The notes beneath the pieces were generated by a model. It made no database searches. It had not been told where the DNA came from and saw nothing but the letters and a program-made list of their open reading frames with translations. Positions 55,537-62,753 of a DNA stretch of 64,000 nucleotides are shown piece after piece. The stretch lies in NCBI GenBank assembly GCA_026391455.1, contig JAPLEH010000043.1, positions 62,001-126,000 of the forward strand. The letters are read 5' to 3'. The position numbers and the translations under genes were made by a program. How positions within the stretch are numbered: the stretch's first letter is position 1; each line of letters begins with the position of its first letter. The DNA is from Bacteroidota bacterium. Lineage in GTDB: Bacteria > Bacteroidota > Bacteroidia > Chitinophagales > Chitinophagaceae.

Positions 55537-56163
55537 CTAGCACTCGGCCCACTGATTTAGTATTTTTATCAGCATCCAGTCCCCATTTTCAATCCGTTTG
55601 TAAATATAATAACCTCCACCAAAGGCGGTTGACTTAATTATTATTGCATAACGCCTGTCTGCCGAAAACAATGGCAGCGAATACCGCCATACCGGCCACT
55701 TCAAACGTCGTCCCCAAACCCGTTTATCCTTCTTGTCGTATTCCACACTGTCAATAAGAACGGAATTGACAAACGAAGAGGTCCATGTCGTGTCATTTTT
55801 CATAGCTCGTAATTGCTCACCAAAAAAATCGATATCACGCCTTGTAAAAATGGTGTCCAATTGATTAGTTAAAATATTTTTATTATTTCCGTACGATAGC
55901 TTCTTGAAAATGAAATGGGTATTCTGGAAGGTGTTTTTTGTAGAAAAATCTGCCGTGTCTTTATAGTATAATTCGTCGGGATATAATTTGTGCCTTATCC
56001 GGAATATGCGGTGTTTTACTTTTATGCTGTCGCGAAGAATATCCTTGTTGATAAAGTCAATGTATTCTTTGTCTGATATGAATGTATTGTACGTTTGAGC
56101 CTGAGCAATTGATGCGATCAATACGCCTGTTGATAAAAATAGCCCGAAAATAGTTCTGAACAT
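55537..56163 (-). CDS. Exported hypothetical protein, family A member 1
   Basis: A 208-residue protein from the ATG at 56163, which gives a signal peptide (MFRTIFGLFLSTGVLIASIA, cleavage after QAQ). The mature part has a long polar N-terminal section and a C-terminal segment (SLPLFSADRRYAIIIKST, then YYIYKRIENGDWMLIKILNQW). The same kind of C-terminus occurs in the gene at 56565, so the two look like distant paralogs. Function unknown. Confidence 0.68.
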   Translation of the reverse strand: MFRTIFGLFLSTGVLIASIAQAQTYNTFISDKEYIDFINKDILRDSIKVKHRIFRIRHKLYPDELYYKDTADFSTKNTFQNTHFIFKKLSYGNNKNILTNQLDTIFTRRDIDFFGEQLRAMKNDTTWTSSFVNSVLIDSVEYDKKDKRVWGRRLKWPVWRYSLPLFSADRRYAIIIKSTAFGGGYYIYKRIENGDWMLIKILNQWAEC

Positions 56164-56276
56164 CGGCAAAGCTAATTTGATAGAATGAGGCGATTTTAAT
56201 TTGGCAATGTGCTTCACGTCCACTGGAAAGCTGCCACTACCTGAAGCGGAAAATTCTATTTTACTTTTTTTGAATA

Positions 56277-56462
56277 TTATTTTGATGCAACAGTTCTCTT
56301 TCTGACAGATACAGTTGATTTTTTCGAAGAAATTATCTTCTTTTTAGTGTGTTTCATTTTATAATTTTTAATGAACTCACTTATTGCCGCCTGTTCTTTT
56401 TCTGTCAATGGTTCACTTTTGATAATAAAGTCAACTCCTCTTGGTTCTTTTATGTGTCCCAT
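56277..56462 (-). CDS. Small basic protein, unknown
   Basis: A 61-residue protein with an N-terminal motif MGHIKEPRGVDFIIKSEPLT and an acidic helix (TEKEQAAISEFIKNYK). It ends in a very basic tail rich in Lys, Ser and Arg that could bind nucleic acid. I recall similar small Bacteroidota proteins but no assigned function. It starts 12 nt after the stop of a short upstream coding remnant, which suggests it was once the second gene of a pair. Confidence 0.6.
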   Translation of the reverse strand: MGHIKEPRGVDFIIKSEPLTEKEQAAISEFIKNYKMKHTKKKIISSKKSTVSVRKRTVASK

Positions 56463-56474
56463 TTTATTTGCTTT

Positions 56475-56567
56475 TTAGATCTCAGTAGTCGGATTCCAAA
56501 TTGATTTTGCGCTTTTAATCCTCAGTGTTTCCGTTAGTTCTTCAAATATAGCAATATAATGTATTCA
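56475..56567 (-). pseudogene. Possible C-terminal coding remnant upstream of the small basic gene
   Basis: After the stop of the gene at 56565 the same frame stays open for 29 codons (AIFEELTETLRIKSAKSIW within it) to TAA at 56475-56477. There is no start codon, but the composition is protein-like. It may be the last piece of a lost partner of the 61-residue gene. Short length makes this weak. Confidence 0.3.
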
Positions 56568-57110
56568 GTAGCCCCACTCATTCCGTTCAATAAGTGCAAA
56601 CCTTCGCCATACTCCTCCTTGCCTTGAATAGATAACTGACTCTGCATATCCCTTTTTATTACCCGGATAATGGTGCTTGATCATAATCAGGGCGATTGAA
56701 TTGTTTCTAAAAAATATGGGTGAAGTAAACTGGTAAATATGTCTGGTGGGGTGGTCACGAATGTAGCTATTATTGTTTTCAGGATTTATCAGCTCAGATT
56801 GTGGCAACAGGCTATCACTCCACAACAGATCCCTCTTTTTTGTTATTGCTTCATCAATTGATCTTCGCTCCTTCCGGGAAAATCGCATAACGTATCTCTT
56901 TGTTTCGCGGTCCCAGACTTTTCCTTTGCTTAAGAAAAAGTGAGGTAAGTAATCATAATAATCGGAGCCGATCGTTTCCGTATAGGCGATGATGGAGGTG
57001 TCGTTTTCGCGCTCTAAAATATCCGTTAGAAATTCGCTGATTAAACTATCATTTTGCGAATAGGTGGCCCTCCCAAGAAGTAAAAACAAACTAATTAACA
57101 CTGTCCTCAT
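56565..57110 (-). CDS. Exported hypothetical protein, family A member 2
   Basis: A 181-residue protein from the ATG at 57110 with signal peptide MRTVLISLFLLLGRATYSQ. The mature part is polar, with RFSKKERR-like basic stretches. Its C-terminal part (FTSPIFFRNNSIALIMIKH, VIYSRQGGVWRRFALIERNEW) parallels that of the gene at 55537 in spacing and aromatic pattern. No named family. The stop is followed in frame by the remnant at 56475. Confidence 0.66.
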   Translation of the reverse strand: MRTVLISLFLLLGRATYSQNDSLISEFLTDILERENDTSIIAYTETIGSDYYDYLPHFFLSKGKVWDRETKRYVMRFSRKERRSIDEAITKKRDLLWSDSLLPQSELINPENNNSYIRDHPTRHIYQFTSPIFFRNNSIALIMIKHHYPGNKKGYAESVIYSRQGGVWRRFALIERNEWGY

Positions 57111-57189
57111 GTACTGCTGCAAGAATTTTCGATAAAGTTAATTATTATGCATGTGCCCTGATAGCTTTTTACCAAACTGTTATTCAGTC

Positions 57190-57468
57190 CTATAATGTTT
57201 TGCTCCGCTTGAATATTATGGTCTGATAAGGAAGCGGGAATTGTTTCTTTTTATAAGTGATCGTTTTTGTCTCGTATCCCGGGAACCTGATAGAAATTGA
57301 TATGTTACGACCTGAGTATCGGCCGGGTATTGCTAAACGAAATTCGCTATCTGCATTAGAAATAGTTTTCAAATTAATACTGTCTTTTTTGGAGGTAAAA
57401 TAAATGTAGGCGAAAGAGACGGGAACTTCTATCACCTCATCAATTATCTTCCCATAAGAATCGCTTAA
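57190..57468 (-). pseudogene. Carboxypeptidase-regulatory-like domain fragment without a proper start
   Basis: The frame reads SYGKIIDEVIEVPVSFAYI, then FRLAIPGRYSGRN and FPGYETKTITYKK, the pattern of a carboxypeptidase-regulatory-like (CarboxypepD_reg) domain. The only in-frame start (GTG at 57435) would cut off the first strand. The codons before it run straight back to the TAG that ends the gene at 57469, in the same frame. It is either a decayed surface-protein fragment or a former C-terminal extension separated by a nonsense codon. Confidence 0.5.
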
Positions 57469-58008
57469 CTAATTGATAGGGCCTGTATAAAAAAACCATG
57501 GGGGCCACTTCTTTTTTGTCGAAAAGCCCTTTTGCTTTTTTACAAGCAATTTGCCATCCTTTATTTTGTATAGTCTCCCCTTTCTTATCAGCAATTTGGC
57601 GGGATGGGCAGTTCTGTTTTGACCGCCAGCTGAAAGAAATGTTCCGGTATATTTAGATTGTGTCAATCGCTCCGGCACCTCGTCTGTGGATAAGATGAGG
57701 GTGTCTGACGGATTTCCACCTGAATTTGTTTGGCTTACAGTATCATAAATGGGAATCATATGAAAGAAAACGGTATCACCCGCTACGGTCCAGGTTCCCT
57801 TTGTCCAGCTTGAAAGCATATCAAAATGCCAGGTGTAGGTAAAAGTGCTGTCTGCATTAAGCAGCAGGCGGCTTCCAAAATAATCACGGTACTGCCCGGT
57901 GATGTTGGACTGGGCTGTCACATTGGTAGAAGGAAATAATATAACTGTCTTTTCCGAAATGCCAGGGAAAAATAGAAATGCCGGTATAAATGGTAAATGC
58001 TTTGTCAT
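57469..58008 (-). CDS. Exported hypothetical protein
   Basis: A 179-residue protein from the ATG at 58008 (MTKHLPFIPAFLFFPG). It carries a lipocalin-like pattern for a small extracytoplasmic protein: ITGQYRDYFGSRLLLNADST, FTYTWHFDMLSSWTKGTW, VAGDTVFFH, LLIRKGRLYKIKDGKL and a basic C-terminus. The hydrophobic start is a poor but possible signal peptide. I know similar Bacteroidota proteins only as uncharacterised. The TAG stop is followed in frame by the domain fragment at 57190. Confidence 0.62.
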   Translation of the reverse strand: MTKHLPFIPAFLFFPGISEKTVILFPSTNVTAQSNITGQYRDYFGSRLLLNADSTFTYTWHFDMLSSWTKGTWTVAGDTVFFHMIPIYDTVSQTNSGGNPSDTLILSTDEVPERLTQSKYTGTFLSAGGQNRTAHPAKLLIRKGRLYKIKDGKLLVKKQKGFSTKKKWPPWFFYTGPIN

Positions 58009-58201
58009 GCTATCTTGTCCGATGCAGGACAGTGAGGGTTTACACAAATTTCATATCACTTTTTCTGGCTTTGAGGTTGGGTGGGTTTCGGGTCAGAACG
58101 TTTCAATTTACTCAAAAACTCAATTGACTACTAATAACCTGATATTTAAGTCAGTCCATGATGTAAAACTATTTTAGGCTTTTGGGTTTCTAATATCAAC
58201 T

Positions 58202-58795
58202 TTATAGCCCATCTTCCCGTTTGGAAAGCCACTCTCTGTATTTACGTTTGAATGCTTCTTTTGTCGTAACGTCTTTGAGAACAAAGTCAACGCCTCCGTC
58301 ATAAGGCACCACCAGTACTTTTTTTTCAAACGATACAAAAATGACTCTTATGTTGTCATTTGCAATCTCTCTTAAAAGGTTGTCGTGATAGTTGATTTTC
58401 CAAATTGTTTGAGCAAATGCAGGTCTGTAAATTTCACTTTCTTCATATTGTTCTGCGTCAATTTTATTCAATTCAATATTGTCTAATCTGACAAATGAGT
58501 AAGGCTTTAGTATTTCTGTCTCTTCTGTTATGTGCGTTGTACTTTTGTCGCCCCAGTTATAGTCTCCTGTTACTATATAAATTGGTGTTTCGGGTCCGAA
58601 CAGGTCGGATATTATTTCGTTTTGTCTTGAAATAATGATTTCCAATTCCTGGTCGTCCTCAGCATATCTTTTTGATTCTGGCAGACTATGTATTCTAAAC
58701 CACCTGTCTGAATAGTCGTGCCTGAATAAGTAGGAAATAGGGACTGTGTCAGGGTAATGTAAAGACCATAGTTTTTGAAACTCTTCTTTTGTCAT
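58202..58795 (-). CDS. DUF3885-domain protein
   Basis: A 197-residue cytoplasmic protein from the ATG at 58795 (MTKEEFQKLWSLHYPDTVPI). The DUF3885 pattern is clear: WFRIHSLPESKRYAEDDQE followed by a run of Ile/Arg/Asn-rich helix, YIVTGDYNWGD, and near the end VPYDGGVDFVL. The family is common as single genes in accessory regions and is of unknown function; an immunity-type role has been suggested by context elsewhere but is not shown here. Confidence 0.75.
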   Translation of the reverse strand: MTKEEFQKLWSLHYPDTVPISYLFRHDYSDRWFRIHSLPESKRYAEDDQELEIIISRQNEIISDLFGPETPIYIVTGDYNWGDKSTTHITEETEILKPYSFVRLDNIELNKIDAEQYEESEIYRPAFAQTIWKINYHDNLLREIANDNIRVIFVSFEKKVLVVPYDGGVDFVLKDVTTKEAFKRKYREWLSKREDGL

Positions 58796-58982
58796 CGTGT
58801 CGTATTGTAATGTTTGCAGCCTGCTTTTCTTGAGTAATGTAAAAATATAGGTTAAATTCAGAAAGCCATCATTAGGCATTCAGGGTATGGCATCACGTAT
58901 TGCTACGGTCGCCGAAATACAGTTAATTTGATTGTTTGAATATCTTTCCACATTATTTATATACCCCTCTCCACCCCATTCA

Positions 58983-59609
58983 TCAGAGCTCCAATAGTTT
59001 TGCCTTATCCGGATAACTTGTCGTTACAATTAATGTAGTTTTCCCCTGCCATTGGCGCATATACATCTGTTCATTCCGGAACCAAAGTGTGTATAGGTCA
59101 GATGCTTCTGCTATCAGATCAAGGTTTAGCTCCTTATCAACATTACTGGTTTTAAGAATTCGGTTATTAAAAACCATTTCAAAGTCCTTTCGGTTTGCGA
59201 ATTCATTCCATACAGCTAAATGTTCAACAGTTTTGTCAAAGCTTGAGGCTTTTGGTTCATAATCCTCATAATACACACCATTTTCATCTAAAAAGAACTG
59301 CATTTGATAAAGCGTTGTTGCGCAATCAAAAAAATATTTTTGTTGTGAATATTTCGATTCTCCAAATTCTACAATCGCAGTTTTGCTTGAGATAGGATAC
59401 CCGCCTTCTCCTTTTATAAGACTAAACCTGATCGGTGCAAGTCCTGCGTAAAAAATATACCCGCCATATTTTTTTTCAAATTCAATCAGTGGTTCAAATA
59501 CGGGGGCATTATTATAATGAAAGATCTCCCGAATCGCTGTGTCGGTCAGTTGTGAGTCTTCTCTTTCGGATGTTTGCAAAAAGTTTGTTGCTCTTGTTGA
59601 TAATGTCAT
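58983..59609 (-). CDS. Hypothetical protein, possibly SUKH-like
   Basis: A 208-residue soluble protein from the ATG at 59609 (MTLSTRATNFLQTSE); a longer frame adds 60 implausible residues that overlap the next gene. The N-terminal part has PLIEFEKKYGGYIFYAGL, which recalls SMI1/KNR4 (SUKH) immunity proteins. The middle (FFLDENGVYYEDYEPKASS) and the helix near 130 (VEHLAVWNEFANR) fit that fold loosely. I treat the family as tentative. Confidence 0.6.
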   Translation of the reverse strand: MTLSTRATNFLQTSEREDSQLTDTAIREIFHYNNAPVFEPLIEFEKKYGGYIFYAGLAPIRFSLIKGEGGYPISSKTAIVEFGESKYSQQKYFFDCATTLYQMQFFLDENGVYYEDYEPKASSFDKTVEHLAVWNEFANRKDFEMVFNNRILKTSNVDKELNLDLIAEASDLYTLWFRNEQMYMRQWQGKTTLIVTTSYPDKAKLLEL

Positions 59610-59740
59610 AATTGAAACAGGTATGAATGGCGCCCGGTACCTTTTTATCCTGGCGATGAATCGGTTTGCAGCACAAAACGCAATAAAATTGCGGGGTACA
59701 TACGGATGAACGCAGTCTGTGGAATTGTATTTAAATCTGT

Positions 59741-60430
59741 CTATTCCTTTATGCATCGAACCGAATGGCCGTCGCCCGATCCCCACCACTCAAATTCACC
59801 CCTGTCTGTGTTTCGGATCGCAAAGCATTCGATCTCATCGATCCCTTTATAAGGCTTATTGGTTGACCACCAAATCGATAATGAGCCCATCCATCTATAA
59901 CCGTTATTGGCGTTTATTAAAGCACGTTCTCTCACTCCCGAAGGCAGGGCATTGAAGCCAACGGTATTCGCTCCATTGCCCTGCTCTTCCCAGCCTGTAG
60001 TGCTTTTTAGTTTTTTCCCAACCATGCCTTCTATACCTCCTAGAAAAACATATAGTGTGTGCCAATCAATACCGGAGGGAATACGCCATCCAGCCGGTGC
60101 AAGTCCTCTTTTATCGGTTACGGCATACCAATTATATAACTTACCATGCACCGCACCATTCGTGCTGTCATTATTATAATAGCACCAGGCAGGTTGTTTT
60201 TTTGAAATGGCCCTTTGCCATTCTGCTTTAGTGCTGGCTTGATGTATCGTATCGCCGTTTCTAAAAGTTGCAACATTCAGGTTGCGGGCCATCCATACCT
60301 GTTTTCCAATGGTGATCTCATCATTTTTTTGCAAAGCCGGTACGGGTCGCTCATTATTGATCCACGATGAGATGATCAGCGTAATAATAATCAACGAAGC
60401 ACTGGAGATATAGGTCTTTTGGTGGTTCAT
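59741..60430 (-). CDS. FISUMP-domain exported protein
   Basis: A 229-residue protein with an N-terminal membrane/signal segment (about 8-24, ISSASLIIITLIISSW) followed by one Fibrobacter succinogenes major paralogous (FISUMP, TIGR02145-type) domain. Hallmarks are IGKQVWMARNLNVATFRNG, GKLYNWYAV, LAPAGWRIPSGIDW, GFNALPSGVRE, WWSTN and GHSVRCIKE at the C-terminus. The domain is extracytoplasmic and common in Bacteroidota; its role is not known. Confidence 0.85.
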   Translation of the reverse strand: MNHQKTYISSASLIIITLIISSWINNERPVPALQKNDEITIGKQVWMARNLNVATFRNGDTIHQASTKAEWQRAISKKQPAWCYYNNDSTNGAVHGKLYNWYAVTDKRGLAPAGWRIPSGIDWHTLYVFLGGIEGMVGKKLKSTTGWEEQGNGANTVGFNALPSGVRERALINANNGYRWMGSLSIWWSTNKPYKGIDEIECFAIRNTDRGEFEWWGSGDGHSVRCIKE

Positions 60431-60646
60431 TTTTTATTGATTTGAAGTTATATAATTATAGCTTATGGAATCCATTCCTGCTGGTCGTATATTTATAACA
60501 CCCGGTCAGAAGGGTCTGCCCGGTTGAAAATGGATAATTGAAATTATTAACAAAACGGGACATTCAAAACCGTCTGCCACGATAAATTTACAACGTTGCA
60601 AACAGCAGAAGGTTCAGCTGGCAGCGAGTGGAATATGCTGCAGGGC

Positions 60647-61168
60647 TTAATCGTAAAAATATATTCCTTTTATATTGTTTTGAATATGGCAGGGTGTTAA
60701 ATAATTGCTGTCCAGTTGCCGCCATTTTAGTTGGTTTTTGTTTCGGTTGTAATAGGCTTGCACTTGTTGCCTGAATCTTAACCGGTTAGCGGCGATGTAT
60801 TCAAATATTCCTAATTGGCAGCCATCTTCGATTACGTCGCATTGTACTTGTGTAACAGCAAAGAAAGGAAGTGGTAATATTTCTTTTAGTGTGAGGAAAG
60901 CAATGTCGCCAAAGGCCAGATTTGTTTTCTTACACTTATCCCTTGCGTTTGTCATTGTACTGTCAGCTAACTGATCGATCAACAACTGAATGGCATCCAT
61001 TCTGTTTGCTATAATTCTCCAGGTGACCGCAGTACAGGCAAATGGATCGCCCTGCAAATACTTTATACTGTCAACCTGTTTTTGAAGCTGGGTTTGAGCG
61101 TTGCTGCAATGGATGAAGATGGTGCATACACAAATGGTAATGCCGATGTTTTTTATAATCTGTTTCAT
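60647..61168 (-). CDS. Exported hypothetical protein
   Basis: A 173-residue protein with a signal peptide (MKQIIKNIGITICVCTIFI, cleavage after NAQ, or lipid attachment at Cys in IFIHC). The mature part is helical with several Cys (FACTAVTWRIIANRM, DKCKKTNLAFGDIAFLTLKE, CDVIEDGCQLGIFEY, PCHIQNN). No family recognised. It starts 48 nt after the gene at 61217. The 216 bp downstream (60431-60646) hold no gene; they contain CAACGTTG and an AT-rich stretch. Confidence 0.62.
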   Translation of the reverse strand: MKQIIKNIGITICVCTIFIHCSNAQTQLQKQVDSIKYLQGDPFACTAVTWRIIANRMDAIQLLIDQLADSTMTNARDKCKKTNLAFGDIAFLTLKEILPLPFFAVTQVQCDVIEDGCQLGIFEYIAANRLRFRQQVQAYYNRNKNQLKWRQLDSNYLTPCHIQNNIKGIYFYD

Positions 61169-61216
61169 ATTTACTGATTCCTTATGCCCGGACTGTAAGC
61201 CTGATTTTATGCACTG

Positions 61217-61840
61217 TTATTTTTGTATCAAATCACTCTTTACATAATAATGCGGATATCCATGCAGCATCATAAAATAATATACAATCAGGTACATGGT
61301 TTCCGATTCAAATATACTCAGCACCGTCATATGTTTGGGTCCAGCTTTGGAAGCCCGGTTTCTGTGTAATTCGTAGAAGGAGGACGATTGTAACAACTTT
61401 AGCCGGCTTTGTAAACTATCATACCTCGTTTCTGTATTTGAAGTATCTGAAAGGGTGTTCAGTAATTTTTCTTCTTTTTCTACTCTCATTGAATCTTCGG
61501 CAGACAGCTTCACCCAGGTGTGACGATCTTTGTAAAATTCTTTTTTTGTTTTAACCCTGATAAAAATACTGTCGAAATTGGCCACATCCAGATTTATGAG
61601 ACGCATCTTATAGCATTTGATCAGGTCTAGTTCCAGCTCTAATTCAGCCGGATACATTTTGCGCAGCGTTGCGGTATCATACTTCGGGTATTCGGCAAGT
61701 AAGGATACATTTCCATATAGCTCTGACACATTCTTAAAGAACCAGCGAAATGTACTTTCGTTCATGTTTTGCCCGCGTGCGGATTGGAATAGGAAAACAT
61801 GGAATAGGCATACCAGTATGATCGGTTTACAATTTTTCAT
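61217..61840 (-). CDS. Exported hypothetical protein
   Basis: A 207-residue protein with signal peptide MKNCKPIILVCLFHVFLFQ (cleavage near ARGQ). The mature part is helical and charged (NVSELYGNVSLLAEYPKYD, MYPAELELELDLIKCYKM, RVKTKKEFYKDRHTWV). No family recognised. Its start lies 14 nt from the end of the third attC-like repeat, so it is the first gene of the next cassette-like unit, possibly together with the gene at 60647. Confidence 0.62.
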   Translation of the reverse strand: MKNCKPIILVCLFHVFLFQSARGQNMNESTFRWFFKNVSELYGNVSLLAEYPKYDTATLRKMYPAELELELDLIKCYKMRLINLDVANFDSIFIRVKTKKEFYKDRHTWVKLSAEDSMRVEKEEKLLNTLSDTSNTETRYDSLQSRLKLLQSSSFYELHRNRASKAGPKHMTVLSIFESETMYLIVYYFMMLHGYPHYYVKSDLIQK

Positions 61841-61854
61841 GGCGGAGGTATTGA

Positions 61855-62081
61855 GCGTTACCTGCAGGTACCTTTAAGATAGGAAATTATTACTTCGCTT
61901 TTCCCAGATCACTTCCTTTTTGAAAAATTTAATGATTTCGACCCAATCCTGTTGCTTTCGGGAAGTACTACCCGTTTACAGGCAGGTGGGTGTGTCGGTC
62001 TCCCGTGCTGAAGGTCAATGGATTTACTCCTGTGATAACTCCACTATCAGGCCCCACTATTGGCAATGCTTATGTTGTGCG
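61855..62081 (-). repeat. attC-like intergenic repeat 3
   Basis: In gene sense the repeat opens with CGCACAAC (62081-62074), then ATAAGCATTGCCAATAGTGG. It closes with TACCTGCAGGTAACGC (61870-61855). The opening matches repeat ends 1 and 2 (ATTGCC-AAT-GTGG type), while the closing end is degenerate. The central part is unrelated to the other two. The repeat overlaps the last codons of the gene at 62047. Confidence 0.6.
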
Positions 62082-62505
62082 ACTTCTTCTTCGTGGTCGA
62101 CGACCAAATTAGCGAACAAAATATTACTGAAAATATCAGACTGCAATGAGCAATGAGAATTAAGCCTGTATCGTAGTCCCTGAATTTAGTCAAGTTTCTA
62201 AAAAGCTCAAGCGTAATAAGCTCTCCTGAAACAAATAAAGAGAAAAAATTAAGAATTATAAGTTCGAAAATTACCGTTAAAAATATAAACACTGTTAGCC
62301 GTAATTTTTCTGGTTTGAATAGCTTGGCAACGAATAAACTTTGGAAAAATATAGCCACAATGGAAAAGGAAATAAAATATATGGACATATACCCGCTAAA
62401 TTCTTCGTAAAGCTTAAGCACTAACACGGAAATAATTATAGAAAGCAAAATGAATATAAAATGTATTCGTGTAAACAACTTAATATATTTTCTTTCCAAA
62501 TTCAT
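62047..62505 (-). CDS. Four-helix membrane protein in a cassette-like unit
   Basis: A 152-residue membrane protein from the ATG at 62505 (MNLERKYIKLFTRIHFIFIL). A longer frame starting inside the repeat adds 40 residues encoded by repeat DNA and is rejected. Hydrophobic segments are at about 12-31, 39-60, 71-96 and 117-138. The final residues (about SHNISIANSGA) are encoded by the beginning of repeat 3, so the gene reads into its own recombination-like site. No family recognised. Confidence 0.6.
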   Translation of the reverse strand: MNLERKYIKLFTRIHFIFILLSIIISVLVLKLYEEFSGYMSIYFISFSIVAIFFQSLFVAKLFKPEKLRLTVFIFLTVIFELIILNFFSLFVSGELITLELFRNLTKFRDYDTGLILIAHCSLIFSVIFCSLIWSSTTKKKSHNISIANSGA

Positions 62506-62518
62506 ATATAGTCGGTTT

Positions 62519-62750
62519 CGCACAACGTGCAGGTATTGCAGATGGTGGGGAATTTTATTTTCCTCCGCCGGAACCGCCGCCTGGCTTTTAGATAAAGTTA
62601 AATAATACGAACTAAAGCTGGACATTACTTAGCTACCGGCTGACAGGTTCGTTAAACCCCGAGCCCAGCAGAGTAGCATTATCCGGATAGCTATCGGGGC
62701 TGATTGCACCAATGTCAGGCTCCACAATTGGCCAAACGCCTTGTTAGCAG
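62519..62750 (-). repeat. attC-like intergenic repeat 2
   Basis: In gene sense it opens with CTGCTAACAAGGCG (62750-62737), followed by GGCCAATTGTGGAGCCTGAC. It closes with GCAATACCTGCACGTTGTGCG (written here only as positions 62539-62519, key bases CCTGCAC and GTTGTGCG). The left 100 nt on the plus strand align with repeat 1. The centre holds TAGCTACCGG / CCGGATAGCTA inverted copies, so the whole element can fold on itself. Confidence 0.65.
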
Positions 62751-62753
62751 AAA

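Noticed and set aside
59610-59789. 60-codon N-terminal extension of the possible SUKH-like gene
   Set aside because: Cys/Arg-rich, unlike the rest of the protein, and overlaps the 3' end of the FISUMP gene; the inner ATG at 59609 is better.
54300-61840. More attC-like repeats between genes of the orphan region
   Set aside because: Scattered TTGGCAAT or CTAACGG matches (for example near 56200 and 56530) lack the paired ends and fold-back structure seen in the three clear repeats.
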